A stretch of 64,000 nt of DNA from Haemophilus parahaemolyticus (GCF_002015035.1 NZ_MUXY01000001.1:1-64000), one strand, 5' to 3'; positions 8,730 to 18,374 are shown, counted from the first letter of the stretch. Made by a program: numbers and translations. The notes: generated by a model from the sequence alone, not told the origin.

Positions 8730-10025
8730 ATGAAAAAGTGGCTATTATTATTTTCAGTTTTTCCACTCTCGCTATTAGCAAACCAAGTTTCGCTCGTGTT
8801 AAAGGATGCTCCGACAGCCGAAGTTGTTTCTTATTTAGCCAGTGAAATGGGTAAAAATATTGTATTGCATCAAGATATTGAAAGTAAAAGTAATATTCGT
8901 ATTGAAAATAGCCAGTTTGATGCAATTTTAAAAAGCATTGCCAAAATCAATAAACTCAATATTCAACAAGAAAATGGCATCTATTATATTAGTGAAAAAA
9001 CAAAAGAGGATTTAAACGAAAAAATAAAGCTTATTAATGAAGAACAAAAGCCACAATTAGTCACTCGTACGGTGAAATTAAAATATGCAAAAGCCTCCGA
9101 AGTCATTGATTCACTCACTAAGGGAAGTGGATCATTTTTAAATGATGGTGGCTATATTCATTTTGATGAGCGAAGCAATAGTTTAATTATTAAGGAAAAT
9201 GCTGCATCCATTAAAAATACGTTAGCTTTAATTCAAGAGCTAGATAAACCAACAGAACAAATTGCCATTGAAGCCCGTATTGTGACCATCAGCAGTAAAA
9301 ACTTGCAAGAACTTGGTGTACGTTGGGGGATGTTCTCCGCAGATAGTCGTATTGAAGGAGTAGCAAGAAATAGTGGGCGAATACAAGATTTAAACGTGAA
9401 TTTTCCCGTGGTTACAGGTGCTTCAGCGACGTTACAAGTCGCTTCCATCAATTCTAAATTATTGGATTTAGAACTCTCTGCTCTTGAGCAAGAAAACAGT
9501 GTAGAAATTATCGCAAGCCCCCGTTTGCTGACGACTAACAAAAAATTGGCAAGCATTAAACAAGGAACGGAAATCCCTTATACAATTTATGATCGCAAAT
9601 CGGAAACCTACGATATTTCTTTTAAAGAAGCGGTTTTAGGCTTAGAGGTGACGCCGCATATTTCAGAAAATAATCAAATTTTGATGGATTTAGTCGTTAC
9701 CCAAAATTCGCAAGGGCAATCGGTTGGTAATTCTAACTCAGGCAACACCGTAATTGCGATTGATAAACAAGAACTGAATACGCAAGTATTCGCTAAACAC
9801 GGTGAAACTATAGTTCTTGGTGGAGTGTTCCAACATTTGAAATCAAAAGATAGCGATAAAATTCCTGTGCTTGGTTCAATTCCGTTTATCAAGCGGTTAT
9901 TTAGCTATCAAAAAGATCAAATTAATAAACGTGAATTGGTGATTTTTGTGACGCCTTATATTGTGCAATCAAAAGATGTTGCGGTGGATTTCTCGAAAAC
10001 GAAAGAAAAAAGCCCAAAACGATAA
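8730..10025 (+). CDS. comE: competence secretin ComE (PilQ/HofQ-like)
   Basis: Outer-membrane secretin through which the pseudopilus and DNA pass. The ATG at 8730 has AGGA upstream and starts a signal peptide of about 17 residues; an in-frame start inside comD at 8676 lacks this. Two N-domain regions are followed by a full secretin domain: EIIASPRLLTTNKKLASIKQGTEIPY, then VLGLEVTPHI, then HGETIVLGGVF and IPVLGSIPFIKRLF. The protein ends in ELVIFVTPYIV. 431 residues. Last com gene here: nusB follows and there is no comF. Confidence 0.93.
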   Translation: MKKWLLLFSVFPLSLLANQVSLVLKDAPTAEVVSYLASEMGKNIVLHQDIESKSNIRIENSQFDAILKSIAKINKLNIQQENGIYYISEKTKEDLNEKIKLINEEQKPQLVTRTVKLKYAKASEVIDSLTKGSGSFLNDGGYIHFDERSNSLIIKENAASIKNTLALIQELDKPTEQIAIEARIVTISSKNLQELGVRWGMFSADSRIEGVARNSGRIQDLNVNFPVVTGASATLQVASINSKLLDLELSALEQENSVEIIASPRLLTTNKKLASIKQGTEIPYTIYDRKSETYDISFKEAVLGLEVTPHISENNQILMDLVVTQNSQGQSVGNSNSGNTVIAIDKQELNTQVFAKHGETIVLGGVFQHLKSKDSDKIPVLGSIPFIKRLFSYQKDQINKRELVIFVTPYIVQSKDVAVDFSKTKEKSPKR

Positions 10026-10092
10026 AGAAAGTATCACAAAATTATGCTAAAATTCGGCAATATTTTTGATTATCGAATTAACTAGAGGTTAT

Positions 10093-10527
10093 ATGAAACT
10101 TTCCCCTCGTCGCCGTGCTAGAGAGTGTGCGGTTCAAGCATTATATTCTTGGGTAATTTCGCAAAATAGCGTAGAACAAATCGAATTAGTTTTCCAAACC
10201 GATAATTTTGCGTCTGAAGATCCAGAAAGCACAGGTCAAGTGGATCGTGCATTATTTACTCGTTTATTACGCGGCACGGTGGCAAATATTGAAGAAATTG
10301 ATGCTTCACTTCGTCCGTTTTTAGATCGTAACGAAGAAAATGTCGATTTAATTGAGCGTAGTATTTTACGTATGGCGGCTTATGAATTACATTTTGAACA
10401 AGATACCCCATACAAAGTGGTGATTAACGAGGCGATTGAAGTAGCAAAAGCATTCGGTTCAGACGACAGTCACAAATACATCAACGGAATCTTAGATAAA
10501 TTAGCACCAGCACTTGGACGGAAATAA
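10093..10527 (+). CDS. nusB: transcription antitermination protein NusB
   Basis: Binds boxA RNA with NusE (S10) to support antitermination in rRNA operons. The ATG at 10093 gives [20 protein letters not shown], the arginine-rich boxA-binding N-terminus; an in-frame ATT or similar codon 27 bp upstream is not needed. 144 residues. C-terminal [11 protein letters not shown] and FINGILD-type segment ([10 protein letters not shown]) are characteristic. In E. coli nusB-thiL-pgpA form a cluster and that order is kept. ribH, usually upstream, is replaced by comE. Confidence 0.96.
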   Translation: MKLSPRRRARECAVQALYSWVISQNSVEQIELVFQTDNFASEDPESTGQVDRALFTRLLRGTVANIEEIDASLRPFLDRNEENVDLIERSILRMAAYELHFEQDTPYKVVINEAIEVAKAFGSDDSHKYINGILDKLAPALGRK

Positions 10528-10543
10528 TTTATCTACTTATTTT

Positions 10544-10568
10544 AAAGCGAGCAAAGTCTCGCTTTTTT
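10544..10568 (+). terminator. hairpin after nusB
   Basis: Stem AAAGCGAG/CTCGCTTT with a 6-nt loop followed by six T. Intrinsic terminator form. thiL starts 32 bp further on, so it may attenuate readthrough rather than fully separate the genes. Confidence 0.75.
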
Positions 10569-10599
10569 CATTTTGAGAATAATTATTTGAGAGAACAAA

Positions 10600-11562
10600 A
10601 TGGGCGAATTTGATCTGATCAAGCGGTACTTTTCGCGAAAAAGTTTGCAAAATGATGTGGTTTTGTCAGTGGGGGATGATTGTGCGATTACCAGCATCCC
10701 TACAGGCTACCAACTTGCGATTACCACAGATACCTTGGTAGAAGGCACGCATTTCTTACCTTCGATTTCTCCTGCCGATTTAGCTTATAAAAGCGTTGCG
10801 GTAAACTTAAGTGATTTAGCCGCGATGGGAGCAAAGCCTACTTGGATGTCGCTTGCACTCACCTTACCCGAAATCAAAGAAGCATGGTTAGCTGAATTTA
10901 GCCAAAGTTTATTTGCCATTTTAGATCGCTATGGCGTGAGTTTAATTGGGGGGGATACCACTAAAGGCTCGCTTTCGATTACCTTTACTGCCCAAGGTTT
11001 TTTGCCTGAAAATAAAGGTTTATTCCGCCACCAAGCCAAAGTGGGCGATTGGATCTTTGTTTCTGGCTTTTTGGGTGATAGTGCGGTAGGGCTCGATTTA
11101 CTTTTACAAAATCGCAAAATAGAGAACGAATCTGACCGCTATTTCATTCAACGCCATCTGCACCCAACGCCTCGTGTCGAACTCGGTTTAGCCCTTCGCT
11201 CATTTTCTTGCTGTGCATTGGATATTTCTGATGGATTACTTGCTGATCTTGAACATATTTTAGAACGTAGCCAAGTTGGTGCGGAAATTTATCTCGAAAA
11301 TCTACCGCTTTCACGCCATTTATGCACCCAATACGAACAAACACAAGCAGAAAAATTTGCTTTAACGGGGGGGGAAGATTATGAGCTTTGTTTTACGGTA
11401 AGTGAAGAAAAACGCGAAGAGATGGAGCAAGTTTTACGTTCTCAGGGGATAAAAGTGACCTGCATCGGCAAAATCCTTCCTCAAACAAGCGGTCTAAATT
11501 TACTTAAAAATGGCAAAAAAATGGTTTTACCTACTCATATTGGTTTTGACCATTTTAGCTAA
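10600..11562 (+). CDS. thiL: thiamine-monophosphate kinase
   Basis: Phosphorylates thiamine monophosphate to thiamine diphosphate with ATP, the last step of cofactor synthesis. PurM/AIR-synthase fold motifs: VGDDCA (about 24-29), TTDTLVEGTHF (42-52), VNLSDLAAMGA (68-78), GGDT (117-120), and later ALDISDGL and LTGGEDYEL. 320 residues, as in E. coli. It precedes pgpA with a 15-bp gap, the conserved nusB-thiL-pgpA order. Confidence 0.95.
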   Translation: MGEFDLIKRYFSRKSLQNDVVLSVGDDCAITSIPTGYQLAITTDTLVEGTHFLPSISPADLAYKSVAVNLSDLAAMGAKPTWMSLALTLPEIKEAWLAEFSQSLFAILDRYGVSLIGGDTTKGSLSITFTAQGFLPENKGLFRHQAKVGDWIFVSGFLGDSAVGLDLLLQNRKIENESDRYFIQRHLHPTPRVELGLALRSFSCCALDISDGLLADLEHILERSQVGAEIYLENLPLSRHLCTQYEQTQAEKFALTGGEDYELCFTVSEEKREEMEQVLRSQGIKVTCIGKILPQTSGLNLLKNGKKMVLPTHIGFDHFS

Positions 11563-11577
11563 AGCAAAGGAAAAGGA

Positions 11578-12054
11578 ATGGATAAAAAAATTAACTTAAA
11601 AAATCCCGTACATTTTTTAGCAGTCGGATTCGGCTCAGGCTTATTAAAGCCTGCACCAGGCACTTGGGGCACGCTTGCAGGCTTAATGCTTTCTATTTTG
11701 CTTTGGAATATAACCCAATCAAACCTATTTTTTATTTTTCTCGCCGTTATTTCTTTTATTTTTGGCTGCTATCTTTGCCAAAAAACAAGCAATGATTTAG
11801 GCGTACACGATGATGGAAGAATAGTTTGGGATGAAATTGTCGCCATATTTTTAATGTTTGCCTTTTTACCTGAATATAATTGGTTTACTTATATTCTTAC
11901 TTTTATAAGCTTCCGCATTTTTGATATTTTAAAACCTTATCCAATTCGTTATTTTGATGAAAAATTAGAAAGTGGACTGGGAATTATGGTTGATGATATT
12001 CTTGCAGCTATTTTTGCTTTAATTTCGTTATATATCATTTATTGGATAATCTAA
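11578..12054 (+). CDS. pgpA: phosphatidylglycerophosphatase A
   Basis: Dephosphorylates phosphatidylglycerophosphate to phosphatidylglycerol at the inner membrane. Diagnostic PgpA segments are GFGSGLLKPAPGTWGTLAG near the N-terminus, then HDDGRIVWDEIVAIF, the acidic active-site region, then FRIFDILKPYPIRYFDE and GIMVDDILAA. About three to four hydrophobic stretches. 158 residues. The stop is 1 bp before the next gene, implying cotranscription. Confidence 0.94.
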   Translation: MDKKINLKNPVHFLAVGFGSGLLKPAPGTWGTLAGLMLSILLWNITQSNLFFIFLAVISFIFGCYLCQKTSNDLGVHDDGRIVWDEIVAIFLMFAFLPEYNWFTYILTFISFRIFDILKPYPIRYFDEKLESGLGIMVDDILAAIFALISLYIIYWII

Positions 12055-12055
12055 T

Positions 12056-12688
12056 ATGCTAACGATTTTATTGATTCATTTAGTTGGCTTAGCAAGCCCA
12101 GGACCTGATTTCTTTTATGTGGTTCGCCAATCAGCAAGCCATTCCACCAGAGCGGGTATTTTAGCTTCGGTTGGAATTGCAATGGGAATTATCTTTTGGG
12201 CAGCTTTTGCAATTTTCGGCTTAGCGTGGTTAAAACATAGCGTTGGCAATGTGTTGCAATATGTAATTATGTTATTAGGCGGTAGCTATTTAGCTTATTT
12301 AGGCTCGAAAATGGTTCGGGTGAAAGATAATGCAAAATTTAGTGAAGAAAAGACCGCTTTATTAGAATTAAACTCCATCACAGAAATTCGCAAAGGTTTA
12401 ATGATCAATATAATGAATGCCAAAGCAGGCGTTTATTTTACTAGCGTTATTTCCGCATTTTTAGACCAATTTACTGAAACTTATCAGCTTTTTGAATTGC
12501 TGTTTTTATTTGTTTTTTCAACCTTTATCTATTTCTATTTAGTTGCACTATTATTTTCGCGTAAAGCAATTCGCAAAATTTATGCAAAAAATAGTCGCTA
12601 TATTGATAATGTTGCTGGAGTAATTTTTATCGGATTTGGATTAAAACTGATTTATGAAGGGATAACGCATTTAGCGGTAATTTTATAG
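12056..12688 (+). CDS. LysE/RhtB-family amino acid exporter
   Basis: Six-helix inner-membrane exporter of the LysE/RhtB family (members export homoserine, threonine, lysine and similar). The family signature is the early LASPGPDFFYVVRQSASHSTRAG with a following glycine-rich helix, then NIMNAKAGVYF at about the position of the usual NPKA. 210 residues. The ATG is 1 bp after the pgpA stop. RhtC/RhtB-type is the nearest group, but the substrate cannot be read from sequence. Confidence 0.85.
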   Translation: MLTILLIHLVGLASPGPDFFYVVRQSASHSTRAGILASVGIAMGIIFWAAFAIFGLAWLKHSVGNVLQYVIMLLGGSYLAYLGSKMVRVKDNAKFSEEKTALLELNSITEIRKGLMINIMNAKAGVYFTSVISAFLDQFTETYQLFELLFLFVFSTFIYFYLVALLFSRKAIRKIYAKNSRYIDNVAGVIFIGFGLKLIYEGITHLAVIL

Positions 12689-12691
12689 AAT

Positions 12692-12717
12692 AATGGGCGT
12701 AATGTACGCTCATTTTA
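12692..12717. terminator. bidirectional terminator
   Basis: Stem AATGGGCGTA/TACGCTCATT (one G-U) with a 3-nt loop, followed by TTTA on the plus strand. It occupies the whole spacer between the converging exporter and TerC-family genes. Confidence 0.65.
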
Positions 12718-13719
12718 TTATCTATGCTTTTTCTCTGGAAAAATAAGAGAAGCAATCACACCAATAAATAACACACCTAAAACAATAAATAAGCTGGTAT
12801 TTGGCGAAATATGGAACCCCGTATCGAATACAGCGTGGTTCCAAGATTGAATACCCATTTTAATACCGATAAAGAATAATAATGCAATAACTGCTTTTTC
12901 TAAATGCACTAGATATTTTGTAAGTGCAGCTAAAATAAAATAGAGACTACGCAAACCAAGAATAGCAAAAATCATTGCTGCATAAACTAAGAGCGGTTCT
13001 TGTGTTACGGCAATCACGGCTGGTACTGAATCAAACGCAAAAGCAACATCGGAGGTTTCAATTGCGATTAAACATAAAAATGCAGGCGTTGCATAACGTA
13101 AGCCTTTGCGGGTTACATTTGCCAGCTCTTCCGCTTTTAATTCTGCATGTTTAACGAAGAAGTTATAGCCGTGTAGTTTTGGTAAAACAGGCATTATTTT
13201 TCCAACCCAACGTACGCTCCAGTGATTAGTATAATCTTCAATTTCTTCTTCTCTCTCTTCTTTTTCAGTAAGCATTTTCCAGCCGCTCCATAATACAAAC
13301 AAGGCAAAGATAAAGCCAACCCAAGGGCTTGCAGCAAATAAGCCTGTGCCGAGCACGACGAAAATCGCACGGAACACTAACGCCCCTAAAATGCCCCAGT
13401 ATAAAATGCGATGTTGCAATTTACCTGTAATACCGAATGAAGCAAAAATAGCGACAAAGACCATTAAGTTATCAATTGATAAACTTTTTTCTAAAACATA
13501 GCCTGCTAAATATAAATCCGCCCAAGATGAGTCAAAACGAATATATAAATAAACGTAAAATGCAACAGCTAATGAAATCCAAAATAACGACCACATTGCC
13601 GCATTTTTCACCGTGATTTCTTCACTATTTTTATGGGCAACTAAATCCATATAAATGGAAAAAAGAATTACCACAAAAAAGACAATAATTGTTTCTAAAG
13701 GAAATCCAAAGTGTGCCAT
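12718..13719 (-). CDS. TerC/Alx-family membrane protein
   Basis: Integral membrane protein of the TerC family, about nine hydrophobic segments, 333 residues. Alignment from memory to E. coli Alx is good: LAGYVLEKSLSIDNLMVF, then FFVK, ATPAFLCLIAIETSDVAFAFDSVPAVIAVT and AILGLRSLYFILA. The acidic intramembrane residues (E and DN in the first motif, E and D in the second) are those thought to bind metal; E. coli Alx acts in manganese export. It follows the phosphatase gene by 15 bp, so there is no room for the yybP-ykoY manganese or pH leader that precedes E. coli alx. Confidence 0.88.
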   Translation of the reverse strand: MAHFGFPLETIIVFFVVILFSIYMDLVAHKNSEEITVKNAAMWSLFWISLAVAFYVYLYIRFDSSWADLYLAGYVLEKSLSIDNLMVFVAIFASFGITGKLQHRILYWGILGALVFRAIFVVLGTGLFAASPWVGFIFALFVLWSGWKMLTEKEEREEEIEDYTNHWSVRWVGKIMPVLPKLHGYNFFVKHAELKAEELANVTRKGLRYATPAFLCLIAIETSDVAFAFDSVPAVIAVTQEPLLVYAAMIFAILGLRSLYFILAALTKYLVHLEKAVIALLFFIGIKMGIQSWNHAVFDTGFHISPNTSLFIVLGVLFIGVIASLIFPEKKHR

Positions 13720-13734
13720 ATAACCTACAAAAAA

Positions 13735-14367
13735 TTAAACTAAATGATCAATATTATTAAATTCAACTAATTCTACCTTGCCATTTTCAACTTTAGCAAT
13801 ATTGATGGCGGTATTCATCACGAATTTATGTTTCTCTTCATCACGACATTCTGACCAATGCAAGCCTTTTAACACAGCGGTCAAAACAGTTAAGGTCATT
13901 CCGTGTGCAACAATCAACACATTTTCGTTATCTTTGTGCAGTTCCGCGATTTGATTAAACACCTGAAATGCACGTTGATAAAGCTGTTCATAGGTTTCTC
14001 CGCCATTTTCCAGAGCTTTATATTCAGTAGGTGTTTTTTTCATTACCCAATATTCTTCATTCTCGTATAAATCGACCGATTTCATTCCTTCCCAAATGCC
14101 GAAATCAAATTCATTCAAGCCCCAATGATGAAAGTGCGGAATGTTTTGCGTCTCATTTTCCTTCAGAATATAGTTTGCCGTGTCTTGAGCACGTTTTTGC
14201 ATACTGGAATATACTGCAGAAAATTGAACCGCTTTTAACGCTTGTCCTGCTTTTTTCGCTCCCTCAATGCCCTCTTCAACCAAAGGCGAATCGCCCGAGC
14301 CTTGCAAGCGTCCTTCAATATTCCACACGGTTTTGCCGTGCCGAATTAAATAAATATTTAGTGCCAT
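13735..14367 (-). CDS. histidine phosphatase family protein (GpmB-like)
   Basis: Branch-1 histidine acid phosphatase/phosphoglycerate mutase-like protein. The phosphohistidine motif LIRHGKTVWN is at about residues 6-15. VYSSMQKRAQDTA supplies the second arginine and VAHGMTLT the second histidine. The ATG at 14367 gives 210 residues and a Shine-Dalgarno AAGGA at 7-8 nt; a longer ORF to 14502 would run into the divergent synthase gene and is rejected. It precedes the TerC gene by 15 bp. Substrate is unknown; GpmB-like members are usually phosphatases rather than mutases. Confidence 0.85.
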   Translation of the reverse strand: MALNIYLIRHGKTVWNIEGRLQGSGDSPLVEEGIEGAKKAGQALKAVQFSAVYSSMQKRAQDTANYILKENETQNIPHFHHWGLNEFDFGIWEGMKSVDLYENEEYWVMKKTPTEYKALENGGETYEQLYQRAFQVFNQIAELHKDNENVLIVAHGMTLTVLTAVLKGLHWSECRDEEKHKFVMNTAINIAKVENGKVELVEFNNIDHLV

Positions 14368-14412
14368 CCCCATTTCCTTTAAAATAGCCCAAAAAAGATT
14401 CGGAATTATAAC

Positions 14413-15057
14413 ATGAATTTGCATTTTACTCTCTGCCTGCAACATCGGGATTTTGTGATTATTAACAAACCTGCGGGCATCAGCGTACATAAAGATCAAC
14501 AAGCAGTTGGATTAACAGAATTAGTTGCAAAACAGCTAGGTGTAGAGCAAGTTTGGCTCGTGCATCGATTAGATAAAATTACCTCGGGCTTGCTCATTCT
14601 AGCCTTAAATAAAGAGGCGGCTGCGAATTTCTATACGCTGTTTGAACAACATAAAATTCAGAAAACCTATTGGGCGATTAGCGACAAAAAACCGAAAAAG
14701 AAACAGGGTAAAATTGTGGGCGATATGCAAAAATCGAGAAATGGGGCGTGGAAACTCTGCCATAGCAAGGAAAATTCTGCGATTACGCAATTTAGATCGC
14801 ATTCTATTGAACCACCACTTCGCAATTTTATTTTGCAACCCAAAACAGGCAAAACGCACCAATTACGCGTTGCAATGAAAAGTTTGGGCAGCCCGATTCT
14901 AGGTGATAGTTTGTATTCTGGTTCAGAATCTGATCGTGTTTACCTACACGCTTATCAGCTTGAATTTGATTATCAAAATGAGCATTTTTGCGTGCAAGCC
15001 TTGCCTGAAAGCGGTCAAATTTGGCAGAAAGTTTGTAAACTTGAAGCGGAGAAATAG
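14413..15057 (+). CDS. RluA-family pseudouridine synthase
   Basis: RNA pseudouridine synthase lacking an S4 domain, 214 residues. The catalytic aspartate is in HRLDKITSG (about D54), NKPAG at 18-22 forms the family N-terminal motif, and PKTGKTHQLRVAMKSLGSPILGD the C-terminal one. It matches the short single-domain RluA subgroup of gammaproteobacteria, distinct from TruC at the right end of the window. Divergent from the phosphatase gene. RNA target unknown. Confidence 0.88.
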   Translation: MNLHFTLCLQHRDFVIINKPAGISVHKDQQAVGLTELVAKQLGVEQVWLVHRLDKITSGLLILALNKEAAANFYTLFEQHKIQKTYWAISDKKPKKKQGKIVGDMQKSRNGAWKLCHSKENSAITQFRSHSIEPPLRNFILQPKTGKTHQLRVAMKSLGSPILGDSLYSGSESDRVYLHAYQLEFDYQNEHFCVQALPESGQIWQKVCKLEAEK

Positions 15058-15107
15058 AGTATAATTCACCCGTTTTTATAACAAATAAAGCAACAATAGA
15101 GGCAATT

Positions 15108-16406
15108 ATGAGCTTATTTGAAGCTATTTTAATTATTATTTTATTGATTTTAACCAGTACGGTAATTTCATTATCGGAAATTGCACTTGCTGGAGCGAGA
15201 CGCTTAAAACTGCAAGCAATGGCAAATGCGGGCGACTTACGTGCAGAAAGAGTGATGAAATTGCAGGAACAACCAGGACGATTTATCACGGTGGTACAAA
15301 TTGGATTGAATATGATAGCTATTCTTGGCGGTGTTGTGGGAGAAAGTGCGATTAACCCTTACTTCAGTCAGCTTTTTAGAGAATATTCTGATGCCGATTG
15401 GGTTGATTCAGCGGCTTCTTGGACTGCATTTTTATTGGTTACCTCAGCTTTTGTGCTCTTTGCAGATTTAATGCCAAAACGTATTGCGATGACTTATCCT
15501 GAGCAAGTCGCTGTTCGAACAATTAGAATAATGAGCTTTGCCATCGTCATTTTTAAACCGATTGTGATGTTCTTTGATTGGATTGCCAACTCGCTCTTCC
15601 GCCTTTTGGGTGTATCAACTGTTCGTCAAGAGAATATGACGACTGAAGATATTGTGGCGGTAGTAGATGCAGGTGCCAAAGCTGGTGTTCTAAACACTCA
15701 TGAGCATTATCTGATTGAAAACGTATTTGAGATGCAAGAACGCCGTGTCACTTCAACAATGACTACGCGTGAAAATATTGTTTTTTTAGATCGTACTGAT
15801 AACAAAGAACAAGTGCTGCAAACGCTTGGTGAAGATTCACATTCTAAATTGCTGATTTGCGATAATGGTTTAGATAAAATTTTAGGCTATGTTGAATCGC
15901 ACAATTTGCTCACGCAATATCTTAAAAATGAGAATGTCTCGCTTACTGATCAACGCTTATTGCGTAAAACCATTTTTATTCCAGATACGCTTTCACTCTA
16001 TGAGGTATTGGAGCTGTTTAAATCTGCAGGTGAAGATTTTGCTGTGATTGTGAATGAATACGCTCTCGTGGTTGGCATTATCACGCTTAACGATGTAATG
16101 AGTATTGTAATGGGCGAATTAGTTTCCACCGAAGAAGAGCAAATTGTCCGTCGTGATGAAGATTCGTGGTTGATCGATGGTGCGACTCCGCTTGAAGATG
16201 TAATGCGTGCGTTAGAAATTGAGGAGTTTCCACACGCAGAAAATTATGAGACCATCGGCGGATTTATGATGTATATGCTCCGCAAAATTCCGAAGAAAAC
16301 TGATTTTGTGCTGTATGATCAATATAAATTTGAAATTATCGACACCGAGAATTTTAAAATTGACCAGTTGATGGTGTCGTTTAGAAAAGATATTAAAACG
16401 GAATAA
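15108..16406 (+). CDS. paeA: CNNM/CorC-family transporter PaeA (YtfL)
   Basis: 432-residue membrane protein with an N-terminal DUF21/CNNM transmembrane domain (about 1-150), a CBS pair (about 200-330) and a C-terminal CorC_HlyC domain. Colinear with E. coli PaeA (YtfL), a polyamine exporter: ISLSEIALAGARRLKLQA, FADLMPKRIAMTYPE, VVGIITLNDVM, SWLIDGATPLEDVMRALE and YETIGGFMMYMLRKIPK. Old annotations as hemolysin TlyC-like are misleading. The spacer after it carries a repeat element. Confidence 0.9.
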   Translation: MSLFEAILIIILLILTSTVISLSEIALAGARRLKLQAMANAGDLRAERVMKLQEQPGRFITVVQIGLNMIAILGGVVGESAINPYFSQLFREYSDADWVDSAASWTAFLLVTSAFVLFADLMPKRIAMTYPEQVAVRTIRIMSFAIVIFKPIVMFFDWIANSLFRLLGVSTVRQENMTTEDIVAVVDAGAKAGVLNTHEHYLIENVFEMQERRVTSTMTTRENIVFLDRTDNKEQVLQTLGEDSHSKLLICDNGLDKILGYVESHNLLTQYLKNENVSLTDQRLLRKTIFIPDTLSLYEVLELFKSAGEDFAVIVNEYALVVGIITLNDVMSIVMGELVSTEEEQIVRRDEDSWLIDGATPLEDVMRALEIEEFPHAENYETIGGFMMYMLRKIPKKTDFVLYDQYKFEIIDTENFKIDQLMVSFRKDIKTE

Positions 16407-16460
16407 CAATGATGTTTTATACAGTTTATGATAGACTAGATATTCTCAAGTGGTGAGATT

Positions 16461-16655
16461 TTAAATTAATTTCTTCGGTATTCACTACTGCTAAATCTTC
16501 CCTTCTTCTCTTTGTTAAAGAGTGGGATTTTCTTTATATAAAAGAAATATCGACGGTATTATTCTTAATCTAAAAGTAGAGCAATAGGGCTTTATTATTC
16601 AGAGACCTAATCCCTCTTTAGCAAAGAGGGGGATGGGAGATTTGACAGACAGAGA
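16461..16655. repeat. MITE-like repeat family A, copy 1 (before ruvA)
   Basis: Roughly 195 bp opening with TTAATTTCTTCG then CTGCTAAATCTTCCCT, and closing with AATCCCTCTTTAGCAAAGAGG and GGGAGATTTGACAG, i.e. inverted ends. Related copies lie at 50576-50775 and 62593-62790. It fills the 295-bp paeA-ruvA spacer and supplies most of the false upstream extension of ruvA. No coding capacity. Confidence 0.75.
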
Positions 16656-16701
16656 AAACGGGGCTCATAAAAGCTTTCATGCTCAAATAAACAGGAACGC
16701 T

Positions 16702-17307
16702 ATGATCGGTCGATTACACGGTAAAATTATTGAAAAACAGCCCCCTGAAATGGTGCTAGATGTACAAGGCGTAGGCTATGAAATCCTACTACCGATGACC
16801 AGTTTCTACGATTTACCACAACTGGGAGAAGAAACAACGATTTTTACACATCTTGTCGTTCGTGAAGATGCACATTTACTCTTTGGCTTTGCCCAAAAAC
16901 AAGACAGAACCTTATTCCGAGAACTCATCAAGACCAATGGCGTTGGCCCAAAACTTGCCCTTGCGATTTTGTCTGCAATGTCTGTTTCTCAATTTGCAAA
17001 TGCAGTTGAGAATGAAGAATTAGCGAAACTAACCAAAATCCCTGGCATAGGTCGCAAAACAGCAGAACGTTTACTTGTTGAGCTTAAAGGCAAGTTTAAA
17101 GGGATGACGCAAGGCGATTTCTTTGTTGAGCAATCTCACGATAAAATTGTAGTCAGCTCACAAGTTGATCCAGCTGATGAAGCACGAGATGCTCTAATCG
17201 CATTAGGCTATAAGCCAGCAGATGCAGAAAAAATGATCAAGAAAGTGAATAAAGTTGGAGCAACAAGTGAGCAACTAATTCGTGAAGCCTTGAAAAACTC
17301 TCTTTAA
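16702..17307 (+). CDS. ruvA: Holliday junction DNA helicase subunit RuvA
   Basis: Tetrameric protein that binds four-way junctions and loads RuvB for branch migration. The ATG at 16702 gives MIGRLHGKI, the standard start; the frame continues upstream into a repeat and that extension is rejected. OB-fold domain 1-62, helix-hairpin-helix repeats [16 protein letters not shown] and [20 protein letters not shown], and C-terminal RuvB-binding domain from about 155. 201 residues. ruvC, often upstream, is not here. Confidence 0.96.
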   Translation: MIGRLHGKIIEKQPPEMVLDVQGVGYEILLPMTSFYDLPQLGEETTIFTHLVVREDAHLLFGFAQKQDRTLFRELIKTNGVGPKLALAILSAMSVSQFANAVENEELAKLTKIPGIGRKTAERLLVELKGKFKGMTQGDFFVEQSHDKIVVSSQVDPADEARDALIALGYKPADAEKMIKKVNKVGATSEQLIREALKNSL

Positions 17308-17323
17308 TAAATGACAAATAAAA

Positions 17324-18331
17324 ATGATTGAAGCCGATAGAATAATTAGTGCCTCACCTAAAAAAGAAGAGGAAGTGATTGACCGTGCTATTCGCCCGAA
17401 ATTGCTAGCAGATTATGTTGGACAGCCTTCGGTGCGGGAGCAAATGGATATTTTTATTCAAGCTGCTAAATTGCGAAATGAAGCCTTAGACCACCTTTTG
17501 ATTTTTGGACCACCAGGTTTAGGGAAAACTACGCTTGCCAATATTGTGGCGAACGAAATGGGCGTGAATATTCGCTCTACTTCTGGGCCTGTGCTCGAAA
17601 AAGCAGGTGATTTAGCCGCAATGCTTACTAACCTTGAGCCTTATGATGTGCTTTTTATCGACGAAATCCACCGCTTGTCTCCTGCAATTGAAGAGGTGCT
17701 TTATCCTGCAATGGAAGATTATCAGCTTGATATTATGATCGGTGAAGGCCCAGCCGCTCGCTCAATTAAGCTTGATTTACCGCCATTTACCTTAGTCGGC
17801 GCAACTACAAGAGCGGGTTCTTTAACTTCACCATTACGTGACCGTTTTGGCATTGTGCAACGCCTTGAGTTTTATTCGGTAGAAGATTTAACTTCTATCG
17901 TACAACGTAGTGCTGAGTGTTTAAATTTAGACCTATCAGAAAATGGAGCTCACGAAATTGCCCGGCGTTCACGTGGCACGCCACGTATTGCGAACCGCTT
18001 ACTCCGCCGAGTAAGAGATTATGCTGATGTTCGCAATAACGGTATTGTCAGCTCAGAAATTGCTAAACAAGCTCTTTCAATGCTAGATGTGGACTCAGAA
18101 GGGTTTGACTTTATGGATATCAAACTCTTACAAGCCATTGTTGAACGCTTCGATGGCGGCCCTGTAGGCTTAGATAACCTTGCTGCTGCCATTGGAGAAG
18201 AGCGTGATACCATTGAAGATGTGTTAGAACCTTACTTAATCCAGCAAGGCTTCTTGCAACGAACTCCACGTGGGCGAATTGCAACACAAAGAACTTATGA
18301 GCATTTGAAGAGATTTTCATCTTCCTACTAA
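17324..18331 (+). CDS. ruvB: Holliday junction DNA helicase subunit RuvB
   Basis: AAA+ hexameric motor of branch migration. Walker A GPPGLGKT at 62-69, Walker B DEIH at 113-116, sensor 1 [18 protein letters not shown], arginine finger in that segment, and a C-terminal winged helix ending in [12 protein letters not shown]. 335 residues. The ATG is 16 bp after the ruvA stop, one operon. No LexA box could be recognised before ruvA, where the repeat now sits. Confidence 0.97.
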   Translation: MIEADRIISASPKKEEEVIDRAIRPKLLADYVGQPSVREQMDIFIQAAKLRNEALDHLLIFGPPGLGKTTLANIVANEMGVNIRSTSGPVLEKAGDLAAMLTNLEPYDVLFIDEIHRLSPAIEEVLYPAMEDYQLDIMIGEGPAARSIKLDLPPFTLVGATTRAGSLTSPLRDRFGIVQRLEFYSVEDLTSIVQRSAECLNLDLSENGAHEIARRSRGTPRIANRLLRRVRDYADVRNNGIVSSEIAKQALSMLDVDSEGFDFMDIKLLQAIVERFDGGPVGLDNLAAAIGEERDTIEDVLEPYLIQQGFLQRTPRGRIATQRTYEHLKRFSSSY

Positions 18332-18336
18332 AACAA

Positions 18337-18362
18337 AGCCACGCAAATGCGTGGCTATTTTT
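18337..18362. terminator. terminator between ruvB and malQ
   Basis: Perfect stem AGCCACGCA/TGCGTGGCT with a 2-nt loop (or 8 bp with a 4-nt loop), then ATTTTT. Convergent genes on both sides, so likely bidirectional. Confidence 0.8.
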
Positions 18363-18374
18363 CAATGTAAAGTG

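Noticed and set aside
13720..13734. Alx/yybP-ykoY-type manganese or pH leader for the TerC gene
   Set aside because: Only 15 bp separate it from the upstream gene, too short for the structured leader.
14368..14502. Upstream extension of the histidine phosphatase
   Set aside because: Overlaps the divergent synthase gene start, no homology; the ATG at 14367 has a good Shine-Dalgarno.
16633..16701. N-terminal extension of ruvA
   Set aside because: It is translated repeat A sequence; RuvA homologs start at MIGRLHG (16702).
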